Positions 7,873-15,631 of a stretch of DNA of 43,392 nt are shown here, piece by piece (position 1 is the first letter of the stretch; each line of letters opens with the position of its first letter). The stretch is from Bacillota bacterium (GTDB taxonomy: Bacteria > Bacillota > Bacilli > Paenibacillales > Paenibacillaceae), in the NCBI GenBank assembly GCA_023433615.1, contig JAEZCJ010000146.1, positions 1 to 43,392 of the forward strand, written 5' to 3'. The notes under the pieces were generated by a model. It saw only the letters and a program-made list of their open reading frames with translations, was not told the origin of the DNA and ran no database searches. The translations under genes and the position numbers were made by a program.

Positions 7873-7928
7873 ATTATACAGCGCCGAACTAACGGAATCT
7901 AGCTAACAATTCAATATTATGCTAACAA
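7873..7928 (-). promoter_or_regulatory. Promoter and paired activator-like site for the GH130 gene
   Basis: A perfect TATAAT on the minus strand lies at 7873-7878, about 80 bases before the GTG start. The -35 position (7896-7901, TAGATT) is poor. Directly upstream are two identical direct repeats GCTAACAA (7902-7909 and 7921-7928), 19 bases apart. A weak -35 with two same-orientation half-sites just upstream is the usual arrangement for an AraC-type activator. Confidence 0.5.
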
Positions 7929-8177
7929 ATATACCCCGCCATTCAATTGTCATACGTAACGAAGAAGCCGCCGACTCGTCATCGTCAGCAGCTTCCTGGA
8001 TACGTATCAGTCCGTTCGAATGAAGCTGTCAACAACCAGGAAATTCCCCGCCGTTTCACCGGCAGCACTCCTTATCATTCACATATCTCGCACGCTGTCC
8101 TGACGGTTGGACACAGGAATTGAAGGGAAAGGGTCGAATAGTATTCTGACATCACAACGGATACAAGGAGGGTTACA
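7929..8177. other. Intergenic region between GH130 and the kinase-like gene
   Basis: The gap contains a 12-base-arm hairpin (7964-7975 with 7984-7995) that pairs through two G-U wobbles on the minus strand, and a possible 24-codon minus-strand ORF (7985-8059, GTG start, AAGGAG eight bases upstream) whose stop falls inside that hairpin. No larger gene was seen. Confidence 0.4.
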
Positions 8178-8690
8178 ATGCCCGCATATCTCATAACCGG
8201 CGAAGCAGGCACCGGGAAATCAAGCCTGGCGGTCGAGCTGCAGAAGAGGGATTATGTCGCTTATGACGGTGACCGGACCCCTGGACTCACGTATCATGCC
8301 GATCGCCTGACGGGGCAGCCGATTACAGAGCGGCTGGAACATTACACAGAGACTGACTGGGTGTGGGACAGTCATCGATTACGCGAATTGATCAACGCCC
8401 CCGGAGACGTGTTCATTGCCGGCGCCACTTCCAATCAACAAGACTTCTATCCGTTATTCCGTCAAATATTCATGCTGACGATCGACGCTGATACCCTCAC
8501 CCATCGCCTGCAAAACCGCAATCCCGGTGATTACGGCATGCACCCCGAAGAATTACAAGACATCCTGCGCACATTCGAAGGCTTCCAACGCCGCACGATC
8601 GAAGAAGACGGCGCGATCCCCATCCATGCTGCTCAACCCTTAACGAAGGTTGCAGACGACATCCTTGCCTACCTGGCGCAGCAGGCTTAA
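8178..8690 (+). CDS. Small P-loop kinase/ATPase of unknown substrate
   Basis: A 170-residue protein with a Walker A motif at the start (GEAGTGKSSLA, residues 8-18), a putative acceptor region YVAYDGDRTPGL, and a later ADTLTHRLQNRNPGDYGMHPEE segment that resembles the lid and Arg-rich portion of adenylate/shikimate-kinase-like enzymes. The hydrophobic strand VFIAGATSN before QQDFYPLF may carry the Walker B position. It probably phosphorylates a small cytoplasmic metabolite. AAGGAGGG lies a few bases before the ATG. It starts a plus-strand run with the VOC gene 31 bases downstream. No closer family was recognised. Confidence 0.8.
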   Translation: MPAYLITGEAGTGKSSLAVELQKRDYVAYDGDRTPGLTYHADRLTGQPITERLEHYTETDWVWDSHRLRELINAPGDVFIAGATSNQQDFYPLFRQIFMLTIDADTLTHRLQNRNPGDYGMHPEELQDILRTFEGFQRRTIEEDGAIPIHAAQPLTKVADDILAYLAQQA

Positions 8691-8721
8691 CTATACCTAT
8701 TCGATTAGGAGATGATCGGTC

Positions 8722-9084
8722 TTGAAAGCCCTCAAATTGCGTCCCTTTATTCCATCAGGCGACGACTATCCCCTGGCCATGCAGTTCTATACGGATCTTG
8801 GATTCGAGCAACTCTACACCAGCAGCGAACTTACCGTGTTCCGGATGGGCGAGACGGAGTTTCATTTGCAAAATTTTCACAATACGGAGCTGCAGCATAA
8901 CTTCATGCTGGAATTATGCGTGCAGGACTTGGACGCATGGTGGCAGCACATCCAGAGCACTGGGGTAATAGACAGCTATAACGTCAGGGCGAAATCCCCG
9001 CGTCTCCAACCTTATGGCAGACGCGCGATTCACCTGCTCGATCCGGCAGGCGTTCTCTGGCATATCACCGAAATGGAATCCTAA
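8722..9084 (+). CDS. VOC family (glyoxalase-fold) protein
   Basis: A 120-residue VOC-fold protein: RPFIPSGDDYPLAMQFYTDLGFEQLY forms the first module, HLQNFHNTELQHNFMLELCVQDLDAWWQHI the second, and RAIHLLDPAGVLWHITE the end. The final Glu of the metal triad seems present (HITEME), but the first position is not a clear His, so metal binding is uncertain. Bleomycin-resistance-like binding proteins look similar. The start is a TTG with AGGAG ten bases upstream; no ATG fits. It is likely co-transcribed with the preceding kinase-like gene. Confidence 0.8.
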   Translation: MKALKLRPFIPSGDDYPLAMQFYTDLGFEQLYTSSELTVFRMGETEFHLQNFHNTELQHNFMLELCVQDLDAWWQHIQSTGVIDSYNVRAKSPRLQPYGRRAIHLLDPAGVLWHITEMES

Positions 9085-9190
9085 CATCCGGTGGACTTTG
9101 GCTATAACCGCTCTCTCCCAAGACAGTCAGACACGTGAGGTGGGATAATAGGCTCAACGAGTCAGACAGCAAATGATGGAGGTAGATGGA

Positions 9191-10174
9191 TTGCTCGACT
9201 ATCATGTTCGAAGAATGGATCGTACGGAAGAATACACAGCTATCGTTCCCCTGCTGAACCTGATCTGGTCAGAACCGACAACGGCTGAGCGGATGAAGCA
9301 GGAAGAGGACAGCATTCCTCCAGGCGAGCTGCACTACAACGAAGACGGCAAGCTGATGGGCTGGGACCGTCCTCAGTGGGTAGCCGAGGACGAGCAAGGA
9401 CAGACCGTCGCTTACGCGATCGCCTGGCGCGCGCCTTGGACGGAGCCTGGCGCATTGATCTGCAATCTCGTCGTCAACCCGTCGAATCGCGGTCTCGGTA
9501 TCGGTCGCGCGCTCTACGATACCATGCACGGGTGGGCAACGGAAGTGAAGGCTAGCCGCCTGATTACCTACATCAAGGAGACGGATGCCGACTCGCTCGC
9601 CTTCGCCGAACGCCGAGGCAGCGCGAAGGAACGCCATACGTTCGAATCCGTGCTTGAATTATCTTCATTCGATGGCGGCGAGTTGGACCATTCGATCGAG
9701 GATGCCGAGCGTGGAGGCATCCGGTTCGTGACGCTGGCAGATGAGCCGGGAGAAGCGAACGAGCGCAAGCTGCATGAACTGTACAAGACGACGCATCCGG
9801 ACATTCCGGGGTATGACGGGGACTTCCCATGGTTCGAGGAATGGAAGAAGTGGAGCATCGGGATGCCCAGCGTGCGGGACGAATGGATTCACATCGCCAA
9901 GGACGGCGATCGTTACGTCGGCGTCGTCACGCTGCAGCAGAACGACCAGACGCAGGCGATGTACCACGAGTACACCGGCGTCCTGCAGGAATATCGCGGC
10001 CGCCGAATCGCGCTTGCCTTGAAGCTGCTGGGCGTACGGACCGCCATGGCATGCGGCGTTCCCTACTTGCGAACGCATAACGACTCGATGAATGCGCCGA
10101 TGCTTCGCATCAACCGCGATTTGCTCGGCTTCCGCGCCGAGCCCGGACAATACAAAATGGTGCAGGAGCTGTAA
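9191..10174 (+). CDS. Tandem-domain GNAT N-acetyltransferase
   Basis: About 327 residues with two GNAT folds. The N-terminal domain carries the acetyl-CoA signature LICNLVVNPSNRGLGIGRALYDTMHGWA (R/Q-x-x-G-x-G/A near residues 95-110). The C-terminal domain, from about residue 175, has a degenerate copy: MYHEYTGVLQEYRGRRIALALKLLGVRTA. Tandem GNATs of this size include mycothiol-synthase-like and aminoglycoside or peptide acetyltransferases; the substrate is not evident. An in-frame ATG occurs at 9173, but GGAGG (9178-9182) lies eight bases before the TTG at 9191, which is chosen. No clear terminator follows, only a 6-base-pair hairpin near 10245. Confidence 0.85.
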   Translation: MLDYHVRRMDRTEEYTAIVPLLNLIWSEPTTAERMKQEEDSIPPGELHYNEDGKLMGWDRPQWVAEDEQGQTVAYAIAWRAPWTEPGALICNLVVNPSNRGLGIGRALYDTMHGWATEVKASRLITYIKETDADSLAFAERRGSAKERHTFESVLELSSFDGGELDHSIEDAERGGIRFVTLADEPGEANERKLHELYKTTHPDIPGYDGDFPWFEEWKKWSIGMPSVRDEWIHIAKDGDRYVGVVTLQQNDQTQAMYHEYTGVLQEYRGRRIALALKLLGVRTAMACGVPYLRTHNDSMNAPMLRINRDLLGFRAEPGQYKMVQEL

Positions 10175-10550
10175 GCTCACGCACCGCCTAGGAACGATCC
10201 CAACCGCCTCGAGCCGGAGCATTGCGTGTGTGTCATTAATGGCGATGCCCGTTAGGGCATGGTTATGTAATGGGAAAATGTACGACTAATTAGGCCCGAC
10301 TTTCCGCGTTATCCCGATTAACGCAGAAAAGTACAATTATTTTCGAGCTACTCGCCAATTCCGAGCAGATGGCCAAAAATAGTGGCAGAATTTGTATTTA
10401 TCCATCAAGCATCGGCCACAGCGCCGAAAATAGTGGCAATATTCAACACTAATCTACACCAGCGCACACAACTAATAAAAGATCTACTTCGTTAAGATCG
10501 ACAAAACCGCCAGGACTTCACGTCCTGGCGGTCTCCCAATTATTGCTGCA
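10175..10550. repeat. Intergenic region with two pairs of short repeats
   Basis: This 376-base gap has no gene. It contains two pairs of related direct repeats: GGAAAATGTACGACTAAT (10273-10290) with AGAAAAGTACAATTAT (10325-10340), and CCAAAAATAGTGGCAGAAT (from 10373) with CCGAAAATAGTGGCAATAT (from 10424). The pairs are about 50 bases apart, so the whole resembles two modules each duplicated once. The region ends with the terminator of the copper-amine-oxidase-like gene. Confidence 0.5.
10503..10532 (-). terminator. Rho-independent terminator of the 10551-12412 operon
   Basis: A perfect 11-base-pair stem (10506-10516 with 10522-10532) with a five-base loop lies 18 bases after the stop codon of the minus-strand gene. 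It is followed on that strand by TTTTG. Confidence 0.85.
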
Positions 10551-11681
10551 TTACATGCGAATGAAGTAGCCCAGCAGCGCCTTCGTATCCGGATGGATCG
10601 CGACGGTCAGCGGTCCGAGCAAGGCATCTTGATCGGTGCGGTACGTCACCGCAACCAGCTTGCCGCCTGCCGCTTGAAGCTCCGCCAGCGCAGCCTTTTG
10701 CTCGTCGGTAGCAGCCATTACGCCCCCGCCGGCAGCATCGACCAGTTCGACCTGCGCCTCTTCCTTAGCGGTCAGCAGATGCCCCTTATCCTCCTCAGGC
10801 ACGAACGACCACGCCAACTCACGGAATTCTTGCTCCGCTGCCGGAGCCAACTGCTGCTCTTGATCGAGCAATACGACGACATGCGCCGGACTCTGCGGCG
10901 GCAGGCTCTTCGTCATGATCGGGCCATAGTAGGCACGTACCTTCGAACCGGCCTTGAGGTCCGACCATTCGACCGGCTGTCCTTCCCGATTCACGAGCAT
11001 CGACTCCTTGCCCATGTTCAGCACGACCGACACGTTATCCTTGCCGTCCTTCGTCTCGCCGATCAGAATCCGCTTGCCGTCCTCCGTAGCTTCGGTCGCT
11101 ATGACGGCCGCTTCCTGCACGAGCTGCTGTTCGCCGACTTGGATCGACGCTGCATGCGATTGCCCCGGATAGCTCATCGCGACAATCGGTCCATATTGCG
11201 CGGTGAGCTGCATGCCGGCCTTCAGATCGGCTGCCGCGAACGGCTTGCCTTCGGCATCGGTCAATACAGTGTCCGCGTCCGCATACAGGATGATCCAATT
11301 GTTCGGGCTATGGCCCAGCACTTCGATGCGGACCGAGCCGTTGTCCGTCTTGGCAGCATCCACGATCACGCCGGAGGTCTGCAGATATTGCTCCACTTCA
11401 TCGGCCTCCCCCTTCTGCGTCAGCTCGATCTCCTTGCCGCTCCAATGGATGCCGACGCCCAGCGCACCCGCCATATCTCGGGCAGGCAGATACGCCTTGC
11501 CGTCGATGTAGACCGGGTGGATCGCCGTATTCTCGCCATTGACGGATACCGTGATATCGCCCCGCAACAATCCGGATACTTTGTCCACTATGCCATCTGC
11601 GCCTGCCGCCGCCGTCGTCGCGAGCAGTCCTGCCGTCGTCATCAGTATCAGCCATTTGTGCTTGTTCTTCTTATTGTCCAT
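10551..11681 (-). CDS. Secreted protein with copper-amine-oxidase-like N-terminal domain
   Basis: A 376-residue exported protein. After a basic start (MDNKKNKHKW), a hydrophobic segment ends in TTAAAGADG, a likely signal peptide. Residues about 40-95 match the copper amine oxidase N-terminal-like domain found in Bacillales envelope proteins (ITVSVNGENTAIHPVYIDGKAYLPARDMAGALG). The rest contains two related modules, each with ADLKAGMQLTAQYGPIVAMSYPGQS or SDLKAGSKVRAYYGPIMTKSLPPQS, which suggests an internal duplication. AGGAGG is ten bases before the chosen ATG; a longer frame lacks a ribosome-binding site. It is last in an operon with two small membrane proteins. Catalysis is unlikely; an envelope-binding role is inferred. 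Confidence 0.85.
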   Translation of the reverse strand: MDNKKNKHKWLILMTTAGLLATTAAAGADGIVDKVSGLLRGDITVSVNGENTAIHPVYIDGKAYLPARDMAGALGVGIHWSGKEIELTQKGEADEVEQYLQTSGVIVDAAKTDNGSVRIEVLGHSPNNWIILYADADTVLTDAEGKPFAAADLKAGMQLTAQYGPIVAMSYPGQSHAASIQVGEQQLVQEAAVIATEATEDGKRILIGETKDGKDNVSVVLNMGKESMLVNREGQPVEWSDLKAGSKVRAYYGPIMTKSLPPQSPAHVVVLLDQEQQLAPAAEQEFRELAWSFVPEEDKGHLLTAKEEAQVELVDAAGGGVMAATDEQKAALAELQAAGGKLVAVTYRTDQDALLGPLTVAIHPDTKALLGYFIRM

Positions 11682-11777
11682 GCCTCGATGTCCTCCTGCG
11701 CTCAAGCTCTTGATCAGCTTGTTTATGTTGTTGCCATACTCACTGACGTTCATAAGCGCCGGAAGGTTACACTTTGC

Positions 11778-12191
11778 TTACAATTTCTCTCGAACCGAAC
11801 GCGTACCCCGCTTCGCGACGTGCAGCGACAGAACGATCAAGCTCAGCGCGATCACGGGATGCAGCGCGCCGACCGCGGGCACGTTCGCCGTCGCGTATTG
11901 CACGAAGATCAAGCCGTACAGCGCGAAGCTCATCCATTTCATGCTGGCCGGCAGGCGGCCGATGAAGGCACAGATGAGCATGACGAACGGGATGAACTCG
12001 AAGATTCGCACGAAGACGATGTGCTTCTCCCAATGCAGCGGATCATTGAAGAGCGCCATTCCGGCCAGCAGGGTCTGCACGACGACGCTTGCGACGAACA
12101 CCCATGCCAGCCCGGCGTAAATCCCCCGCGATACGCGCCCCCGGCTGCTTGAACGTACCATGATTGCTTTTTCCTTAGTATTGTCAGCCAT
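11778..12191 (-). CDS. DUF6220-type four-helix membrane protein
   Basis: A 137-residue integral membrane protein with four hydrophobic segments (about 25-46, 58-78, 84-101 and 108-125), a basic N-terminal tail and a basic C-terminus. The segment AGLAWVFVASVVVQTLLAGMALF, followed by WEKHIVF, resembles the DUF6220 family as remembered. The biochemical function is unknown. It lies between the small membrane gene upstream (11-base gap) and the secreted copper-amine-oxidase-domain protein downstream, and is divergent from the two-component system, which may control it. Confidence 0.8.
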   Translation of the reverse strand: MADNTKEKAIMVRSSSRGRVSRGIYAGLAWVFVASVVVQTLLAGMALFNDPLHWEKHIVFVRIFEFIPFVMLICAFIGRLPASMKWMSFALYGLIFVQYATANVPAVGALHPVIALSLIVLSLHVAKRGTRSVREKL

Positions 12192-12202
12192 CTGAATGCC
12201 TC

Positions 12203-12412
12203 CTATTTATTCATCGACTTGCGCAGCTTCTCGTTCCGCCTTACCAGCAGCGCGACTCCTGCGCCTATGATCGGCAGGATCAACGGCAGATAGCGGATGC
12301 CGACCTCACGGCCCATGGCCAAGTACCCCACGATGCCGATCATCTCAGACAAGACGAAGCCGCCGGCCACTCCGCCCAGCAGAACAAGCAAGATCCCCCA
12401 GCCTCTTCCCAT
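12203..12412 (-). CDS. Small two-helix membrane protein (DUF5957-like)
   Basis: A 69-residue protein with two hydrophobic helices (GILLVLLGGVAGGFVLSEMIG and YLPLILPIIGAGVALLV) and a basic C-terminal tail. The arrangement resembles the DUF5957 family; the family call is tentative. A TTG-initiated frame begins six codons earlier, but the GGAGGGGG there is the ribosome-binding site for the ATG at 12412. It is the first gene of the minus-strand operon and faces the response regulator gene across a 156-base gap. Confidence 0.72.
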   Translation of the reverse strand: MGRGWGILLVLLGGVAGGFVLSEMIGIVGYLAMGREVGIRYLPLILPIIGAGVALLVRRNEKLRKSMNK

Positions 12413-12432
12413 GGTTCTATCCCCCTCCAAGC

Positions 12433-12532
12433 TTAAGATAATCGCATCTTAACAACCGAATGTTGCGAACTTGTTGCGATCCGTTACGGGTTCGATGAAT
12501 TATTCCACAACGCATGAATTAGGGGCTATAAT
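12433..12532. promoter_or_regulatory. Divergent control region: palindrome, phased direct repeats and sigma-A-like promoter
   Basis: Three elements are visible. An inverted repeat TTAAGAT-6-ATCTTAA spans 12433-12452. Two direct copies of TGTTGCGA start at 12461 and 12472, exactly 11 bases apart, which is the one-helical-turn spacing typical of OmpR/PhoB-type regulators. A plus-strand promoter TTCCAC (12503-12508), 18 bases, TATAAT (12527-12532) should drive the response regulator gene. Confidence 0.6.
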
Positions 12533-12568
12533 AACGGCAATAACAGGGATTGATGGGGGGACTGACCG

Positions 12569-13258
12569 ATGCCGCACACGCTGCTGCTCGTCGACGACGA
12601 ACGAAGAGTACTGGAGTTCATGGAGCCCTTCCTCCAACAAGAAGGCTTCGTCACGGCAACGGCCCTAACCGGGAGATCGGCGCTCGACAAGGCGCGCGAA
12701 CTCAAGCCGTCGCTCGTCGTGCTGGATTGGATGATGCCGGAGATGAGCGGGATCGACGTATGCCGAGCGCTGCGGAAGCTGGACCCGCGCATCGGCATCA
12801 TCATGGTGACCGCGCGCGTGGAGGAGACGGACAGAGTTATCGGGCTGGAGGTAGGCGCAGACGATTATATGACGAAGCCCTTCTCGCTGCGGGAGCTTGC
12901 CGCTCGAATTCGATCCGTGCTGCGGCGCATCGAAGGAAGCGCATCGAGGGAGACGCTTCTCGAGCGAGGCGAGCTTGTCATATCGGAGGCGGAGCGCCGC
13001 GTCTGGAAGCGCGGCGCAGAAGTGGCGCTGACCCCGACGGAATTCAAGCTGCTGCTCACGCTCGCGTCGCGGCCGGGCATCGTCTACAGCCGCCTGCAGC
13101 TCTTGATGGCGGCAGCGGACGACGAGGCGGTCAACGACGAGCGGACGATGGACGCGCATATCAGCCGCATTCGCAAGAAGCTGGAGGACGATCCGGCGCA
13201 GCCTGTCTATGTGAAGACCGTCTATGGTTTCGGCTATCGATTCGGGGATCGGCCATGA
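12569..13258 (+). CDS. OmpR/PhoB-family response regulator
   Basis: A 229-residue response regulator. The receiver domain (about 1-118) has the acidic pair D9/D10, the phosphoacceptor D53 (LVVLDWMMPEMSG), T81 and K103 (MTKPFS). The C-terminal winged-helix domain (about 130-226) shows LTPTEFKLLLTLASRPG and the recognition region DERTMDAHISRIRKKL, ending VKTVYGFGYRF. It should be phosphorylated by the kinase encoded next, whose ATG overlaps its TGA. Phased repeats upstream are a plausible binding site, giving self-regulation and control of the divergent membrane operon. The stimulus is unknown; envelope stress is a guess from the neighbours. Confidence 0.95.
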   Translation: MPHTLLLVDDERRVLEFMEPFLQQEGFVTATALTGRSALDKARELKPSLVVLDWMMPEMSGIDVCRALRKLDPRIGIIMVTARVEETDRVIGLEVGADDYMTKPFSLRELAARIRSVLRRIEGSASRETLLERGELVISEAERRVWKRGAEVALTPTEFKLLLTLASRPGIVYSRLQLLMAAADDEAVNDERTMDAHISRIRKKLEDDPAQPVYVKTVYGFGYRFGDRP

Positions 13259-14652
13259 GCACGCAGCGGAAGCTCTTCCTCGCGATGGCCGCGTTCATCG
13301 TCGCGATGAGCGTGACATTCGTGGCGCTTACCCACCTGGTCGTGCGGGAATCGTTCGAGGCGATCGTGCAGGATGCGAAGGGGAAGGAAATCGATGACCT
13401 GGCGTTCGAGCTCATCCGCCATTACCGGGACAACGGCGGTTCGTGGGGTACGGTGCAGCGGGACGGAGCAGTCGGCCAAGAGGGAACGGATCGGTTCGCA
13501 CAGCTGCCGGCTCCCGAGCGCGAGGACGCGAGTTACGTGCTGCTGAATCAAGACGGGCGGGAAGCCGCCGCTCATGGGGACGCATCGCGGCCGATCGTGA
13601 AGCGGCTCGGCTTCCGGCGAAGCCTGCAGCTAGAAGGCTTGCCGATCGGCGAGCTCTATTATTACGATCCTGAGGTCGCGAATCTGTCGAAGCTGCGAAT
13701 CGGCATCCCGATCTCGATCCTCATGCTGCTGGCGGCCGCCGCCGTCCTCTTCATCCTGGCCTCGCTGCTAGTCGCCTATGGGGTCGCGCGCAAGCTGACC
13801 GCGCCGCTGCGGCAGCTGCTGCCCGCGATCGAACGTGTCGGGAAGGGGGAATACGGCGTCACTGCCCTTGTCACGACGAAAGATGAGCTTGGGAGAGTGG
13901 CAGAAGCGTTCAATGCCATGTCCGCGGAACTGCACCGCACCGAAGAGGTGCGCAGGAGTCTCGTGGCCGATGTCGCGCATGAGCTTCGCACGCCGCTGAC
14001 GATCGTGCAGGGCAAGCTCGATCTGCTGCAGCAGGACGGCAGTCCCGTCCCGCCCGAGCAGCTGCTGCCGCTGCAGGATGAGCTCATCCGCTTGACTCGC
14101 CTGGTCGACGATCTCCACCTGCTGTCGCTGGCGGAAGCGCGGAAGCTCACGATCGATCCGCAGCCGACCGATATGAAGGCGCTGCTCCAGCGCTTGATCG
14201 AGCGCGTCTCGTACGCGGCAGAGGAGAAGCAGCTTCGCATCCGGCTGACGTCCGAGCGCACCGCGGCGAACCGACCGCTGCTCGTCGATCCGAACCGAAT
14301 GACGCAGGTATTCATGAACCTGCTGATGAATGCCGTCCGCTACACGCCGTCCGGCGGGTCGATCGAAGTGGCGCTCGAGGAGGTCGATCGCTCCGGCACG
14401 GCGATGCTCGCCGTGACCGTTCGCGACACGGGACCCGGCATCGCGCCGCATCATCTCCCCCATCTGTTCAATCGCTTCTACCGAACCGATGAAGCACGCG
14501 ACCGCGGCCACGGCGGCATGGGTTTGGGGCTCGCCATCGCACAAGCATTCGTGCTCGCTCACGGCGGGACGATCGAAGCCGAGAGCAGGTTCGGCGCAGG
14601 CGCGGCCTTCATCGTGCTTCTGCCAGCTTGTAGGACGAGTACGACGCCATGA
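13255..14652 (+). CDS. HAMP-domain sensor histidine kinase
   Basis: A 465-residue classic sensor kinase. Transmembrane helix 1 is at about 8-30, an extracellular sensor of about 120 residues follows, and helix 2 is at 150-176. A HAMP domain (177-230) leads to the HisKA domain with phospho-acceptor H242 (DVAHELRTPLTIVQ) and an ATPase domain with N box NLLMNAVRYTP, G1 box DTGPGIAP and G2 box GGMGLGLAIAQ. The ATG overlaps the response regulator stop (ATGA), so the pair is coupled. Its last 44 bases, encoding the conserved FIVLLPA end, overlap the 3-prime end of the opposing epimerase gene, and no terminator lies between the two genes. Confidence 0.95.
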   Translation: MSTQRKLFLAMAAFIVAMSVTFVALTHLVVRESFEAIVQDAKGKEIDDLAFELIRHYRDNGGSWGTVQRDGAVGQEGTDRFAQLPAPEREDASYVLLNQDGREAAAHGDASRPIVKRLGFRRSLQLEGLPIGELYYYDPEVANLSKLRIGIPISILMLLAAAAVLFILASLLVAYGVARKLTAPLRQLLPAIERVGKGEYGVTALVTTKDELGRVAEAFNAMSAELHRTEEVRRSLVADVAHELRTPLTIVQGKLDLLQQDGSPVPPEQLLPLQDELIRLTRLVDDLHLLSLAEARKLTIDPQPTDMKALLQRLIERVSYAAEEKQLRIRLTSERTAANRPLLVDPNRMTQVFMNLLMNAVRYTPSGGSIEVALEEVDRSGTAMLAVTVRDTGPGIAPHHLPHLFNRFYRTDEARDRGHGGMGLGLAIAQAFVLAHGGTIEAESRFGAGAAFIVLLPACRTSTTP

Positions 14653-15577
14653 GCATGTCGTCGTCCGAGTACAGCGGCGACCAGCCGAGCTGCCGTTCGG
14701 TCTTGGAGATGTCGACCAAGTAGTTCTCGTCGGCAATCATATACTGCTCCTTATACAGCAGCTCCACGCCGGCAGCCGACAGACCGGACAGCACGGCCTT
14801 CACCGCCGGGCCCGGCGTCGGAATGAGCCGGGATCTGGAATTCACCCGGTCGATCAAGCTGCCGAGCAGCTCGCGGACGGTCGGCGGGTTCTTCGAGCCG
14901 AGATTGTAAGCTTCGTTCGGACAATCCAAGTCGATCGCGCGCATGACGGCTTGCACGCAATCCGCCACGGCGATCATCTGGTAATGATTCGCGCCGCTGC
15001 CGATGAGCGGAACCGGCAAGCCTGCCTCGATCAGCTTGAACAGCTTCTTCAGGACACCGAGGCGGCCGGGCCCGATAATCATGCGGGGACGGAACACCGT
15101 GATGTGCGCCCCCTTATCGCGATAGCGGCTGCACAGCAGCTCCGACTCCCGCTTGCTCTCGCCGTACGGACCGAACGGCAGCTTCGGATGCTCCGTGTCG
15201 ATCGGCAGATACGACGGCCTGCCGTACACCATGTCCGTGCTGAAGTAGATCATCCGCGTCGCCCGACGCTGCTCCATGACCTGCAGGATATTGGCGGTTC
15301 CGCGTACGTTCGTATGCGCGAAGTACGCCTGCCGATTGCGCCGGGGCACGCGCCCGTGATATTGGTTCGCCGCCAGATGGATGACGAAGTCGTCCTCCTC
15401 CAGCGGCAAGGCCCGGACGGATGCCCAGTCCGTCACGTCCGTCCGAACGAAGCTGCCGATCCCTGGCGAAGCCGGAGCGGCGATATCGCAGATTACTGCC
15501 TCCTGTCCCCGCTCCGCCAGCTCGGCGGCGATATGCTGCCCCACGAACCCGCTTCCGCCGATCACAATGAACTTCAT
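14609..15577 (-). CDS. NAD-dependent sugar epimerase/dehydratase (extended SDR)
   Basis: A 322-residue extended short-chain dehydrogenase. The Rossmann motif is GGSGFVGQH (residues 6-14), the cofactor-discriminating region has VICDIA, and the catalytic Tyr-Lys pair lies in PYGESKRE (YxxxK). RPRMIIGPGRLGVLKKL and NLGSKNPPTVREL match nucleotide-sugar epimerases and reductases. It is the last gene of the six-gene surface-glycan operon and could supply or modify its nucleotide sugar or lipid-linked sugar. Only the ATG at 15577 has an AAGGAGG upstream (12 bases, rather long); a longer frame exists. It overlaps the sensor kinase gene tail to tail. Confidence 0.88.
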   Translation of the reverse strand: MKFIVIGGSGFVGQHIAAELAERGQEAVICDIAAPASPGIGSFVRTDVTDWASVRALPLEEDDFVIHLAANQYHGRVPRRNRQAYFAHTNVRGTANILQVMEQRRATRMIYFSTDMVYGRPSYLPIDTEHPKLPFGPYGESKRESELLCSRYRDKGAHITVFRPRMIIGPGRLGVLKKLFKLIEAGLPVPLIGSGANHYQMIAVADCVQAVMRAIDLDCPNEAYNLGSKNPPTVRELLGSLIDRVNSRSRLIPTPGPAVKAVLSGLSAAGVELLYKEQYMIADENYLVDISKTERQLGWSPLYSDDDMLMASYSSYKLAEAR

Positions 15578-15631
15578 GCTTATGCGCGGCCTCCTTTTCC
15601 TCACGTAACGCTCAGTTATGCGCACCTATCT

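Noticed and set aside
10593..12152. A 519-codon plus-strand open frame spanning two minus-strand genes
   Set aside because: Composition is rich in Arg, His, Gln and Leu with no domain. It covers two well-supported genes and the gap between them, so it is an antisense shadow.
12550..13254. Upstream extension of the sensor kinase frame through the response regulator gene
   Set aside because: The frame is open by chance. The kinase has a proper ATG overlapping the regulator stop, and the extension is low-complexity Arg/Gly/Ala sequence with no fold.
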